From Rhodopirellula sp. SM50 (GTDB lineage: Bacteria; Planctomycetota; Planctomycetia; Pirellulales; Pirellulaceae), in NCBI RefSeq assembly GCF_002289565.1, contig NZ_NTFY01000034.1:56929-120928 (forward strand): DNA of 64,000 bases, written 5' to 3'. Positions 43,355-54,600 of this stretch are shown piece by piece. The first letter of the stretch is position 1. Every line of letters begins with the position of its first letter. Both the position numbers and the translations under genes were made by a program. The notes under the pieces were generated by a model that had not been told where the DNA came from, ran no database searches, and saw only the letters and a list, made by a program, of their open reading frames with translations.

Positions 43355-44941
43355 TCAGTCCAGCGGCTGCTTTTCGAAATCATCTGGGTTGACCCATCCG
43401 GCGGGAAGTTTTTCGCCGGACATGTAACGCTCGTAAAAGCCCGCAGTGCTGGGAGACGTGTACTCGTAGGCGTCGAAGATGTCACCGTTGCCGAACATCC
43501 GTGGATCGCCTTGCGCTTTCAGCTCGGATTCCATCTGTTGGCGAAGTTCGGCGAGTTGGTCGGCGAACTTCGGACTGGTCGCCAGATTGTTGATGCAATC
43601 GGGATCCGCGGCGACGTTGTAGAGTTCTTCGGCTGGGCGTTTGCCGAAACAGAGATTCCAGAACGTGGTCGCGGTCCCGCTGCGACGCAGTTGCAAGACT
43701 TCTGTTTTCGTCGCCCCGCCGTCACAGTTCAGGTAACCCGTTTCGGGATTGCCGCCCGGCCATCGATCGGTGGCGTAGTTGTGCAGGTACAGCAAGTCGC
43801 CTTTTCGAATCCCGCGAATCGGGTAACCGCCGCGATTGGGGCGTCCGATGTCGTGGCGTTCTTTGCCGACCAACACGTGATCGCGACCGGCGACGGGACC
43901 GGAGGCTTCGAAAACGTCGAACAAGTCGCGACCGCTGGTGGGTTGCATGATGGGGCCGAGCGAAGTGACGCCGGCTGCCTTCAAAAAGGTTGGTGCCAGG
44001 CCGGCGAAATCGACGAAGTCATCGACCGAACGTCCGGGCGTCTTGATCCCAGCAGGCCAACGGATCGCCAGCGGAATGTGATTGGACTCGTCATAGGCTT
44101 GCCCCTTAGCACGTGGGAACGGCATGCCGTGGTCACTGGTCGCGACGATCAGCGTGTTGTCCAACTGGCCGGCGGCTTGCAGTGCATCGAGGATGCGTCC
44201 CAGATGATGATCGTAGTGTTCGACTTCGATGGCGTAGTCCAACATGTCGTTGCGGACGGTTTCGTTATCGGGCCAGTAGCCGGGCACGCTGTCGATGTCG
44301 GTCAGTTTCTTTCCCAGTCGCACGCCTGATCCGTATTCATACGCCCGGTGCGGTTCGGTGGTCCCGTACCAGAACACCCAGGGTTTGCCTTCGGGCGCAT
44401 CGGACAAGAAGGCTTCGAAGTTTCCGCTGTAGTCATTGTGGGAGATTTTCGACGTCGGCGGTTTGGCCTTTTTCTGGGAATAGGCTTTGCCGGTGATCGC
44501 GCGGCGGTTTCCGTCGGCGTCGTTGGCGATTCCCGGTCCCCAGCCCTTTCCGGTGAATCCGGCGAAGTAGCCGTCGGCGGCCAGGCGTTCGACGTAACCA
44601 CCAAATTTTGCCGGGAAGTAACACATGTGGTTGCCGGCTTCTTCGAGTTGCCACGAATAGCGGCCGGTCAAAATGATCGCCCGCGAGGGGGCGCATTTGG
44701 CGTTGGGGGTGTAGGCGTTGTGGAACAGCAATCCTTCGCGCGCGATGCGATCGAAGTTCGGTGTCTGGACCCACGGGCATCCGTACGCGCTGGCGTGGCC
44801 ATAGGACCAATCGTCCGCGATCGCCAACAGGATGTTGGGGCGGGCAGCGGGGTCGGCAAACACGTTGCCACCGAGTACCAGACCCGAAATCAAGAATAAA
44901 ACGGCATAGGTATTACGGATCGCGTGCAACAAGTTTTTCAT
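43355..44941 (-). CDS. Secreted type I sulfatase (528 aa)
   Basis: The signal peptide spans 1-29 ([20 protein letters not shown], ending VFAD). The metal-binding strand is [13 protein letters not shown] (Asp43, Asp44). The formylglycine site is [13 protein letters not shown] with Cys83 in C-x-P-S-R, the classic sulfatase signature. Metal ligands of the second site appear in [10 protein letters not shown]. The C-terminal domain carries the usual substrate-side strands ([20 protein letters not shown]). The length is typical for S1-type sulfatases. It is expected to remove sulfate from algal or glycosaminoglycan-type polysaccharides in the periplasm. A sulfatase-maturing enzyme must exist elsewhere. 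It lies 17 bp downstream of the nucleotidyltransferase gene. Start ATG 44941 opens the signal peptide. Confidence 0.93.
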   Translation of the reverse strand: MKNLLHAIRNTYAVLFLISGLVLGGNVFADPAARPNILLAIADDWSYGHASAYGCPWVQTPNFDRIAREGLLFHNAYTPNAKCAPSRAIILTGRYSWQLEEAGNHMCYFPAKFGGYVERLAADGYFAGFTGKGWGPGIANDADGNRRAITGKAYSQKKAKPPTSKISHNDYSGNFEAFLSDAPEGKPWVFWYGTTEPHRAYEYGSGVRLGKKLTDIDSVPGYWPDNETVRNDMLDYAIEVEHYDHHLGRILDALQAAGQLDNTLIVATSDHGMPFPRAKGQAYDESNHIPLAIRWPAGIKTPGRSVDDFVDFAGLAPTFLKAAGVTSLGPIMQPTSGRDLFDVFEASGPVAGRDHVLVGKERHDIGRPNRGGYPIRGIRKGDLLYLHNYATDRWPGGNPETGYLNCDGGATKTEVLQLRRSGTATTFWNLCFGKRPAEELYNVAADPDCINNLATSPKFADQLAELRQQMESELKAQGDPRMFGNGDIFDAYEYTSPSTAGFYERYMSGEKLPAGWVNPDDFEKQPLD

Positions 44942-44958
44942 TCTCAAACGGACTGCTT

Positions 44959-45732
44959 TTAAAGAGGGAATTGTCCATCGTTCAGTGCGATTTCTACGAA
45001 GCGGACAAGTTCTTCGCCACCTTTTTCCCACACCAAATCGCCTAATCGTCGAAGAGTCGGTTCGTCAAACGGTTTCTCACCAGCTTCAACAATGTTGGTG
45101 AAGTCTGCTGTATCGAGCAATTTTTTCTTTCGCAATCGATGCGGTGAGATCATCGCGGCGTATTTGCATGCCAACGCAGCCTCAACGGTTGGGATTCGAA
45201 GTTGGGTCCGCTCGTCAGTTGACACACAGTTTTTGATAATGGCCTCGTGCAGGGCACCCCACGGCAACATCAGATCGATCACGACCTTGGGTTGGCCTTT
45301 CTCGTCCAAGTCGCCGGGATCTTTGAAGCGGACGACGAACTCCATTTCTCCGACGACCAACGTCGGCCAGCGGTCCAAAATCGCTTTGACGGCTTTTTTC
45401 TTTTGGCTGTAGGGCACCAGCACGTCGACGTCCTGGGTCGCGCGCGGGTCACTCATGTAGCCGACGTACCCGTGCAGCCCCATCAGCACCCAGTTTTTGA
45501 CGCCGCCCTGCTGCAGCGCCGCACAGACTTCGCTTGGTTTGACATCCATGGAATCCGGCCGGTGAAGTTCGCGGTAATCGGACGTGATCTTTTCGCTGAC
45601 CCGGAGCGCGTCGGCAAACGACGGCGGACGCCAGGGCGGGGCGTCGGGCGGCGCCGGCACGGCCCGCATCGCCGCTTCGCGGGCGGCGAGAAAAGCCGGG
45701 TCGGTGAAGTCAGAAGGGGCCGGATCGGCCAT
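44959..45732 (-). CDS. Nucleotidyltransferase-fold protein (257 aa)
   Basis: The core motif is [20 protein letters not shown] followed by VDVLVP, which matches the minimal nucleotidyltransferase pattern G-G/x-S/T ... R-x-T-x-D-x-D (as in MNT and AbiEii-type proteins). The next block is [20 protein letters not shown] and [12 protein letters not shown] helical C-terminal region follows. The proline-rich N-terminal 45 residues (PDFTDPAF... [12 protein letters not shown]) are unusual. Proteins of this kind include toxin-antitoxin components and tRNA or phosphate-transfer enzymes; no partner gene with antitoxin features is adjacent. Start ATG 45732; the longer frame to 46047 translates repeat families H and others. 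Confidence 0.7.
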   Translation of the reverse strand: MADPAPSDFTDPAFLAAREAAMRAVPAPPDAPPWRPPSFADALRVSEKITSDYRELHRPDSMDVKPSEVCAALQQGGVKNWVLMGLHGYVGYMSDPRATQDVDVLVPYSQKKKAVKAILDRWPTLVVGEMEFVVRFKDPGDLDEKGQPKVVIDLMLPWGALHEAIIKNCVSTDERTQLRIPTVEAALACKYAAMISPHRLRKKKLLDTADFTNIVEAGEKPFDEPTLRRLGDLVWEKGGEELVRFVEIALNDGQFPL

Positions 45733-45819
45733 GAAAGTGACTCGTTTCGGGGCGTGAAAAGCGAGACACCATTCTACCAGAATCGGCTGGGATGGAGTGG
45801 AAAGCATTCCGTATGGAAA

Positions 45820-46050
45820 TGACCGTTCGACCTCCCCTCGCGCACAGAGGTCGTGCGGTTTTTGAGTGGTTGATTTCAACGGGTTTTCGTCACTCTCCCT
45901 CTGGGAGAGTCGAGCGTAGCGAGGAGAGGGTTCTGTTTGCTGCTTGAGACGCGACTCGGGCAGGTGAAGTAGAACTCGCGATTCACCGTTCGACCTCCCC
46001 TCGCTGCGCTCGACCCTCCTGCCAGGCGGGTGACTTAAAAGCTGCACGAC
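45820..46050. repeat. Family H double copy with CTCTCCC palindrome
   Basis: CGTTCGACCTCCCCTCGC occurs twice (about 45825 and 45985). Between them lies CTCTCCCTCTGGGAGAG followed by CGAGCGTAGCGAGGAGAGGG. The right half (45955-46050) is nearly identical to 1139-1235. The 45733-46109 gap holds no gene. It separates two minus-strand genes. Confidence 0.7.
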
Positions 46051-46109
46051 CTTGCTGCGAGGGAAGATGATGTACTCTGGGGGACGCTCACGCTGGCGTC
46101 AGAGCGGTC

Positions 46110-47410
46110 TCATTCGATCGTCGAATCGCCGTCGTCTTGGGACTTTCGTTCGCGGCGTTTTTGCACGATCGTCTTGATCTTGGCTTCCCGCTCACGTAGC
46201 TTTTTGACCCGCGCTTCGTACTTTTCTTCGCGTTTTTTGAGCGCCCGATAGCGGCGTTTCACGCGGGCGGCCGCGGCGCGAATCTTGTCGCGTTTCTCTT
46301 TCAGCCGAGCCCGTTCGCTGGCCGACAGGTCAGGATTCTGAAGCTGCTGAGTCAATTCCTGTTCGGCTGCTTCGACGTCTGCCACCTCGTCATTTTCGAT
46401 CAGCGCCGCGGTTTCGTCGTCGGCCTGTCGTTGTGCTTTGCTTTGGAACAGGCGTGGTGAAAGAAAAATCCCGTTGGCAATGATCATCATCGAACCGAAC
46501 GTGATCATGCCCAGGAACAGTGCGATGGAGGCATGCACGCCGACGGCAACGGCCAACACAAACGGACGCGTCACCCGCGGCCAGATGAGCGCGCAATAGA
46601 AGACTTCCCAAAACAGCGTCGCGTTGGACAGCGCCGAGATGATCGCGGGGTAGCGTGACATCCAGGTCATGTCCATCGACTGGTATTCATAATTCGACAC
46701 GGCGTACCAAACCGCCGTTCCGTTCCACCAGGTTTCGCCACGCGCCTTGGACAATCCGCCGAACAGATAGATCACGCAAAGATGCAGTTGCAGCAATCGA
46801 GTGCCGACATTGGCCGCGACGCTGGGCGAATCATCGGGCAACATGAACCGCCAAAACGCCGAGCTGGCACATTTGTCGAGCCACCGTTTTCGAATCCAGG
46901 CGTCGATGGAGAACCGGCTTCCGCACGGCGTCAGCGCCAAGTACATCGTCGTGTAAGTCACGATCTGGTCGAGTCCGAACAATGCGCCGGTCAATCGATG
47001 CAAGTACATCAATTGCAAGAACAGGGCCAGCGGAATGGTGATCCGCGTTCCCAGCCCGATCATGTACATCGCCGTCACCAGCAGGGTGACGCCGTGATGC
47101 AGCCAGATCACCGTGGGGCTGTCGACGTACCACAGATAGCTGCGTGCCCAGTCGCTGGTGCCGAAGGCACCGTCGTGCAATTGACGCGCCATGTCATTGC
47201 TCATCCAGGCGTCGGGTCCGACAAACGCCAGCAAGTCGCTGGCCAGGACGACGTGACAGTACAGCAACATCGCTCCGGTCAGGATTCGCAGCAGGCACAA
47301 GGTGTGGGGGCGTGTCGGGGTAAACCAAAACCGATCCCAGGCTTCGGCCCAACGACCCAGCGCGTCGCCGAACGTTTCGTCTGTGGAGCCTGCCGTCGCC
47401 GAAGGACCGC

Positions 47411-47414
<4 letters not shown>
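46110..47414 (-). CDS. HTTM-domain membrane protein with C-terminal coiled coil (434 aa)
   Basis: Multiple membrane helices fill about residues 35-330 (HTLCLLRILTGAMLLYCHVV, LLVTAMYMIGLGTRITIPLA, LFLGMITFGSMMIIANGIFL). The pattern, including the helix LQLHLCVIYLFGGLSKARGE followed by TWWNGTAVWYAVSN, is typical of HTTM proteins related to vitamin K-dependent gamma-carboxylase. From about 340 the protein is charged and helical, with heptad-like spacing (AAARVKRRYRALKKREEKYE), a probable coiled coil on the cytoplasmic side. It overlaps the upstream gene by 4 bp, so the two form a pair. Its enzymatic activity in bacteria is unknown. Confidence 0.85.
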
Positions 47415-48340
<926 letters not shown>

Positions 48341-48461
48341 GAAAACTGGAGAAGACGGGAGCGTCCCGGGGGGAAGGGGACGTCGAAAAACACGATACAG
48401 ACTAACCAAGCCGGCACGGATTTGTAGAGACGCCGTGCTTGGCGGGGCGAGTAATCTACAT

Positions 48462-48496
48462 AAAAAAACGCCTGATCGGACGGGGCCGATCAGGCG
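48462..48496 (-). terminator. Intrinsic terminator of the TIGR03000 gene
   Basis: CGCCTGATCGG at 48469-48479 pairs perfectly with CCGATCAGGCG at 48486-48496. The A-run at 48462-48468 reads as seven T on the minus strand. The structure is 36 bp past the stop codon of the minus-strand gene and fits a Rho-independent terminator. It is the only clear one in the window. Confidence 0.85.
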
Positions 48497-48531
48497 CTGA
48501 GAAAAACTTGTCGTTGATTTCCAAGCCGCGT

Positions 48532-49710
48532 CTAGCGTTTCGCGACCGCCGACGTATCGAAGTCGAATGTCAGTTCGTTCGTGCTACCGGCGAGGACGTC
48601 GATCGTTCGCTCGCGCGAAACCAGTTGACCGTTGACTTCAGCGGTGACACGCACGGTGTAGTCGCTCCAACGATCGCCCGACTTCAGTTGAGTCGTGCGG
48701 AACGTTCGGATCGAGCCTTTTCCGTTGGTGTCGTTGCCGGCCAGATTGACTTTGGCACCCGAGGGCACGTGCAATTTGACGACGGTGACCGTGGTCGGCT
48801 GAACCGGAGCAACGCGGGCGCTCAAGTCATCCGCGGCGGGTTGGGCCTTGGTCGGCGGCTCGAACACGATGCGTTCGTTGTCGCCGGGGCGAAGTTTGAC
48901 TTCACGGCTTTCCGTTTTCGTTTGGCCTTCGTGGTCATAGGAGACCTCGACGACGTACGTGTACAGGTAGCCTTCTTTCAGTCCACGCGACATGAATTGG
49001 CGAACCATTCCATCGCTGGTCGTCTTGTGGCCGTTGACCAGCACGCTGGCTGCGTCGTTGGGCACGGCGACGGTCAGCAAGGCGGCGTCGTCGTCGAGTG
49101 CCGGTTTGACCGATTCGTAGCGATCTTCGTCCGCGGCCGTCGTCGCCGGCTCGTTGTTCGACGGGGTGTTCGCGACCGAGTTGTTCAGCGGCGTGTACTG
49201 CTGGTAGGACGACTCAATGGATGAGGACTCGTAACCGGCCATTGCGACGGAACTTGAACGGAGGCGAGTCAAGGGAACGGAGTAGCCGACTGCGGGCGAC
49301 GCGTAGGCGACGCCACCGCTGCTGCCACCGGACGAACCGCCGCTGCTGCCACCGGACGAACCGCCGCTGCTACCACCGGACGAACCGCCGCTGCTGCCAC
49401 CGGACGAACCGCCGCTGCTGCCCGCGGCACGCCGAGCGTCGCGGTTGGCATGGATGCGGGCCGCAAGACGGCGCAAGGGGCCGACGTAGCCGCCGGAGGA
49501 ACCGCCGCTGCTGGCGTAGCCGCCCGAAGATCCGTAGCTGCCACCGGACGACGCAGCACCGTAAAGGGCCACTTGCCCTCCGCTGCTACCGCCCGAGCTC
49601 GCGTAACCTCCGGAAGAACCTCCCGAAGATCCGCCGGCCGCGGCAAGGTCAGAAAAGCCCGCCGCAGCGATCAACACTGCCAAACAGACCGAAAATCGAA
49701 AACGCGTCAT
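48532..49710 (-). CDS. Secreted TIGR03000-type protein with Ser/Gly repeats (392 aa)
   Basis: The signal peptide (MTRFRFSVCLAVLIAAAGFS) ends near DLAAAGG. Residues about 25-120 are low-complexity Gly/Ser (SSGGSSGGYASS and a run of nine SSGG units encoded by a 24 bp minisatellite at about 49311-49425). The C-terminal half contains two TIGR03000-like modules, each starting like LLTVAVPNDAASVLVNGHKT and VVKLHVPSGAKVNLAGNDT, with G-x-x-R-x-F and a 'Y.Y.V.V...' strand (YLYTYVVEVSYDHEG, DYTVRVTAEVNG). This family is restricted to planctomycetes and is exported; function unknown. ATG 49710 has GGAGGG eleven bases upstream. It has a promoter at 49773-49800 and an intrinsic terminator. Confidence 0.88.
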   Translation of the reverse strand: MTRFRFSVCLAVLIAAAGFSDLAAAGGSSGGSSGGYASSGGSSGGQVALYGAASSGGSYGSSGGYASSGGSSGGYVGPLRRLAARIHANRDARRAAGSSGGSSGGSSGGSSGGSSGGSSGGSSGGSSGGSSGGVAYASPAVGYSVPLTRLRSSSVAMAGYESSSIESSYQQYTPLNNSVANTPSNNEPATTAADEDRYESVKPALDDDAALLTVAVPNDAASVLVNGHKTTSDGMVRQFMSRGLKEGYLYTYVVEVSYDHEGQTKTESREVKLRPGDNERIVFEPPTKAQPAADDLSARVAPVQPTTVTVVKLHVPSGAKVNLAGNDTNGKGSIRTFRTTQLKSGDRWSDYTVRVTAEVNGQLVSRERTIDVLAGSTNELTFDFDTSAVAKR

Positions 49711-50058
49711 AGTTGTAAATACCCTCCGATCCCGCTGATATGAGTTTGCCGGACTCTCCGGCAGACCGTGGTAGGATAGCGGTACAAATGGGGCAATCAA
49801 GCAGATAAGGTAAAATTTGACGGCTGCGCGCTTTTTGACGCAGTCGCACATCGGCCGCGGCGGAAACCCGCCGGCGGCGGCGGTTGGGAAACGCCACTTG
49901 GAACGGGACGGGTGTTCAGTTGCTGGCGCTGTTGCCGGCACCGGATTTAAAAATCGCGGGCCCTTCTTCAAAGGATTCAACTAATCGAACACAATCCTGC
50001 CGGCATTCCTCTTGGACGTGATTTTCCCACCCCAGTTTTCTCCGACGGATTCGTTTCG
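49711..50058. other. Divergent intergenic region between TIGR03000 gene and trpS
   Basis: It holds the promoter candidate above, an inverted repeat TGCCGGACTCTCCGGCA at 49747-49763, and the ribosome site of the TIGR03000 gene. Upstream of trpS I see no clear promoter and no T-box. None of the dispersed repeat families occurs here. Confidence 0.45.
49773..49800 (-). promoter_or_regulatory. Candidate sigma-70-type promoter for the TIGR03000 gene
   Basis: On the minus strand the bases 49795-49800 read TTGATT and 49773-49778 read TATCCT, with a 16 bp spacer. Each box matches consensus in 4 of 6 positions. The transcript would start near 49766 and carry the inverted repeat TGCCGGA/TCCGGCA in its leader. 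The assignment is weak. Confidence 0.35.
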
Positions 50059-51042
50059 ATGACCGATGTTGCAACACCCAAACGCGTGCTCTCGGGGATC
50101 CAGCCCACCGGCCGTCCGCACTGGGGCAATTACTTTGGTGCCATCCGTCAATACATCCAGCTGCAGGACGAGAACGACGGTTTCTATTTCATTGCCGACC
50201 TGCACGCATTGACGTCGGTCCGCGATGCGGCCCAGTTGCGGCAAAACGTGATGGACATCGCGCTCGATCTGTTGGCCCTCGGATTGGATCCAAAGCAGGC
50301 GACGTTATTTGTGCAGTCGCATGTTCCCGAAGTCAGCGAGCTGTGTTGGATTTTGCTCAGCGGCACCCCGATGGGGCTGCTGCAGCGCTGCGTGGCCTAC
50401 AAGGAGAAGGTCGACAAGGGGATTCCCGCCGACGCCGGTTTATTCACGTACCCGGTTCTGCAGGCGGCCGACATTTTGGCCTATGACAGCCAACTCGTGC
50501 CCGTCGGAGCCGACCAGGTCCAGCACATCGAAGTCTGTCGGGACATCGCCGGCCGGTTCAACCACCAGTACGGCGAAACGTTTGTGATGCCCAAGGCAAA
50601 CGTGCTCGATGACAGCGCCAAAGTGCCGGGAACCGATGGCGAAAAGATGAGCAAGAGTTACGACAATACGTTGCCGTTGTTTGGTGAAATCAAGCCGATC
50701 CGCAAGCAGATCATGCGGATCACCACTGACAGTCGGCCGATGGAAGAGCCGAAGGAACCGGGCGGGGACCACCTGTTTCAGCTGTACAGCTTGTTCGCCG
50801 ACTCGGGGCAGCGGGACGAGATGGCGGCGATGTATCGTCGCGGCGGTTTCGGTTACGGCGAGGTGAAAAAGGCGATCGCCGAAGCGAGCGAGGCTTATTT
50901 CGCCGACGCCCGCGCGCGGCGAGTCGATTTGGAGAAAAACTTGGACTACGTCGGCGAAGTGCTGCAGGCCGGTGCGGAGCGTGCCCGATCGGTGGCCGCC
51001 GAGGTCTTGTCGCGCGCCCAACAGGCATCCGGGCTGAAGTAA
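50059..51042 (+). CDS. trpS: Tryptophan-tRNA ligase (327 aa)
   Basis: The class I synthetase motifs are complete. The HIGH-like motif is [13 protein letters not shown] (about 16-28), and KMSKS occupies 196-200 within [31 protein letters not shown] matches the tryptophan-binding loop. The length of 327 residues is standard for bacterial TrpRS. It charges tRNA-Trp with tryptophan. It is followed by acpS with a 67 bp gap and may be co-transcribed with it, though no biochemical link is known. Start ATG 50059. Confidence 0.96.
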   Translation: MTDVATPKRVLSGIQPTGRPHWGNYFGAIRQYIQLQDENDGFYFIADLHALTSVRDAAQLRQNVMDIALDLLALGLDPKQATLFVQSHVPEVSELCWILLSGTPMGLLQRCVAYKEKVDKGIPADAGLFTYPVLQAADILAYDSQLVPVGADQVQHIEVCRDIAGRFNHQYGETFVMPKANVLDDSAKVPGTDGEKMSKSYDNTLPLFGEIKPIRKQIMRITTDSRPMEEPKEPGGDHLFQLYSLFADSGQRDEMAAMYRRGGFGYGEVKKAIAEASEAYFADARARRVDLEKNLDYVGEVLQAGAERARSVAAEVLSRAQQASGLK

Positions 51043-51109
51043 ACTACAGGGGTGTCCACACGCCGGAGTTTCGTCCGGACATCCCTCTGTTGCCTGGATA
51101 GCCATCACC

Positions 51110-51487
51110 ATGTCGATCGTTGCCACGGGCACTGAAATCGTCGAAACGGTGCGGATCGCAAAGATGATTGAAACGCACGGTGAGCAGTTTCTTGAACGCG
51201 TTTATACCGCCGATGAAATTGAGTACTGTGTCCAAACCGCCGACGCGCCCGGCCACTTTGCGACGCGTTGGGCGGCCAAAGAAGCCGTCATGAAAGCACT
51301 GCATTGCCGACGGCGTGGTGTCCGTTGGAATGAGATCGAAGTCGTCGTTCGCCCCGGCGCCGGACACGAGATCGTGTTGAGCGGAAACGCGCTGCAGTGC
51401 GCCAACGAGAACGACATCGCACTGTTGCACTTGAGCGTCTCGGCGTGTCGCACCCACGCGGTCGCCCACGTGATCGCCGAATCGTGA
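51110..51487 (+). CDS. acpS: Holo-acyl-carrier-protein synthase (125 aa)
   Basis: The protein transfers 4'-phosphopantetheine from CoA to the carrier protein serine. Its two motifs are GTEIVETVRIAK near the N-terminus and RWAAKEAVMKALHCR at about 53-67, where Glu58 is the second metal ligand. The first motif normally has Asp (G-x-D-I-V/x-E); here it is Glu9, a conservative swap. The length is typical for AcpS (trimeric type). Start ATG 51110. It follows trpS by 67 bp and is followed by a family A repeat cluster. Confidence 0.9.
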   Translation: MSIVATGTEIVETVRIAKMIETHGEQFLERVYTADEIEYCVQTADAPGHFATRWAAKEAVMKALHCRRRGVRWNEIEVVVRPGAGHEIVLSGNALQCANENDIALLHLSVSACRTHAVAHVIAES

Positions 51488-51519
51488 TCGGACGTTTGTC
51501 GCGGGCGCGGCGGGGCCGC

Positions 51520-51656
51520 AAGACCGGAGGGCTCGCGCCCTGCCGCTAACAGAGCTAGCGGAACGGCGCGAGCCGTCCGGTGTCCGCGTTGCAAGACCGG
51601 AGGGCTCGCGCCCTGCCGCTAACAGAGTTAGCGGAACGGCGCGAGCCGTCCGGTGA
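51520..51656. repeat. Family A tandem palindromes
   Basis: Two near-identical units of about 66 bp each contain CCGGAGGGCTCGCGCCCTGC followed by AGCGGAACGGCGCGAGCCGT. Together they make alternating arms of one long palindrome family. The array lies in the convergent gap between acpS and the minus-strand TPR gene. Confidence 0.75.
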
Positions 51657-51689
51657 AAAGTTGACGGAGCGCTGGAAGCCTATCCCACG

Positions 51690-54600
51690 CTATTGCTGCA
51701 GCAGTTTTTGATACTTTTCGATTTGCTCGTGCAGGTGCCATTCGTCGGGTTCGTCCAGCAGACAAGCCGACTCAATCGCCAACGCCTCTTGGGTTCGACC
51801 CAACAGATACAGCACTTCGGCGAGCGTGTCGCGATAGATCACGCTGTCGGGTTCCAGCAGGACGGCGCGCTCGGACAGTTCCAGGGCTTCGTCGAGGCGT
51901 CGCTCGTTCATCGCCGCCGCCCAGGCCAAGTTGTTCAGCGTCGTGGCATCGGTGCGGTACTGTCGGATCTGTTCGAGTCCGTGATCCATCAGACGATCAA
52001 ATGCCGAATCGGCGAGTTGATCCAAGCCCGCGTTTCGGAGTTCGGGCAGCATCCGTTCGCCGTAATCGATGTTCATCGGATCGTACGATTCGATTTGCTC
52101 GATCGCACGACGCGCCAATGATTCGTCCGCGGTTTCGATCGCGTGTTGCAGGAACGTTTTCCGAACACTCAGCGGGACGGAGATGAACGCGGTGTCGTGG
52201 TACCGGGACGTCTTTAATAATCCCAAGACAGCCAGGTCGCTCCATTTGACCGCGTCGTATGGATCGATTTGCAGCTCGTCCAAGGCGGCCGGGTGGGTTT
52301 CTTTCAGATCATCGATCAAGCCGACGTAGGTGACCGCAACGCGAAAGAAATCGGGCGCGTCTTCACCGCCGAAACTTGCCGACACGGCGAGATCACGGAG
52401 CGTTTCGATGGCCAGTTCGTGCTGTCCGGTTTCTCGTAAATGGTCCGCCAGTTCTTTGCGAAAGTTCATCGAGGGAGACGTCAGCATCAGACGCAGTCGG
52501 CTTTCCAATTGGTCGGCGATCTCGCGGTGGCCGGCGCGTTTGGCCAGAATCCAACTGCCGACGATCGATTTGGCGTAAGACAGTCCGTGATCGACGGTGA
52601 TCAATGCGTTGGTCGGCGTGTACTGGGCGGATTGGCGGGCGACTTGTTGCCAAAGTTCTTCCGCGGCCCGATTGTCGCCCTGTTCGGATTCTGTTTCGGC
52701 AGACGAAATCAACGCGTCCAATTCCCGGGCACGCGTCAACGCGGCGAGGCCTTCGCGGGCGAGTTCCACCTGACCTTGGCGAATGAACATGTCGACGATG
52801 TCTAGATCCAGTGAGATCTGTTCGACTTGCAGCGTGCGCCCGCCGCTGCGTTTGCTCTGTTCATCGTGCAGCAACAGTTCCAGCAACGTTTCAAAGTCTT
52901 CCGGGTCACCAAACCCGTCCGGTTGTTTGCCCCGGAACAATTGGAACGCGATTCGGAATCGTTCGCGGAAATCATTTGCCGGTCGGATCAGTTTGATCCG
53001 ATCGAGAACCTTGCGGAAAGCTTCGGACTCGGTGTTGAGGGCTTGGCCGATGATGTACTGGCTTCGCTGGGTCATCGCATTCTCCCCGGGCGCGACTGCG
53101 ATGTCGAGCATCCAGTCAAAGCGATTGATCAAATCAAGTTCGACGAGGGTTTGTTCTCGCAGCGAAGCACCGTAGGGAGAAATGATCACTTGGCGGGGCG
53201 TCAGGCGATGGTAAATTCGCCGCGCGTTGTCTGTGTCACCGATGTTGACCAGCAGTCGCGCCAAGGAATACAGACGCTCGATCGAGGGTGCGATGGACCC
53301 GGCCGGCAAGTTGGCTTGATCGATGTACGCGTCCTTGATCCAACCGTCCAGGTCGCTGGCGATTTGTTCCAGCGGATACCCGCAGAGCTGTTCGGCGCGT
53401 CGGAATCGGGATGCGGCGCACGCGACCTTGGCCGCGGCGGCTGGGTCGCGCGCGGCCATCACGTCGATCGCCTGGTCGACGCGGGCGTGCATGGCCAACG
53501 CCCGCCAGCGGAGATCATCGAGGGCGTCCGGCTCGTCCGGCTGGATCGCCAACAGTTGCGATTGGGCTTGGTCAAAGCGGACTTGATCGCTCGTGCGTGC
53601 GGTGGCGGCCAAGGCCCACGCGTAGGCTTCGATCCGCGCGTCTGGGGTCGCGGCAGAAGCGGCGCTTTCGAAGGCGTCGTCTGCGATCTCCTGCCAGCGG
53701 TCGCCCAGCATTCGAGCGATCCGCAACACGACCGGATCACCGACCGCTCGGGCATGGGCGATCGATTGATCAACGTCGCCATGCAGCATCGCGAACTGGG
53801 CGAGACAGGTTGCTCGTTCGGCAGGACTCCAGAGCGATGCGGCCGAGGGCAGCAGGTCAGCCGAGGGCAGCAGGTCAGCCGAGGGCAGTAGGTCAGCCGA
53901 GGGCAGTGATTCAGCCGAGGGCAGTGATTCAGCCGAGGGCAGTGATTCGGTGTCGTTGCTGGGCTTGGGCTCGGCCGGGTGCAGGTAGCGTTTCAAGTCA
54001 CGCCAGGCGGTGGCGACGTTGCGATCGATGGCGACCGCGTCGAGCAGGTTCAACAGATCCGCTTCGGTCCCCGCGGCAAACGCTTTGTCGCTGTAGAACG
54101 GATAACGCTGGGACAACAGGGTCACGACACGTTGTTTGATCTGATCGAACTCAATCGTCCCGGCCGATTCTTCGACAGCGACCAGGACGGCATCAAAGGC
54201 GCCCTGTTCCAAGACCGATGCCAAGGCCGACGGGCTGCCTCGATCGAGCAGCAGTTCGGCGGGACCTTGGGCAACGCCGGGCAGCGAGGCGCTGCGCCAC
54301 TGTTTCAAGATCCAAGCGGCGCGCTCGGCGACTTCGGGATCCGGGTGGCGGGCCGCATCCTGGACCGCTTGACGCGACTGTGTCCGCAGCCGCCACATCT
54401 CCAGAGTCGCACGTTGGCGATCGACGTAACGATCCCGGGCCAGGTTGCGGGGCTGGTCGAGCGATCCGGGAAACCGTGTCTCGCGGTCCGCGTCGGCTTG
54501 GGTTTCGGTGGCCGTGGATGGCGGCGGGGTTGTGTCTTGCGATCGGACCGGCAACGGCGCCCACGCGATGGCCACGGCGAGCAGGCCGGTGAAGACAGTG

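Noticed and set aside
44959..46047. Longer N-terminus of the nucleotidyltransferase-like protein
   Set aside because: The upstream 105 residues run through family H repeats; ATG 45732 opens the coherent protein.
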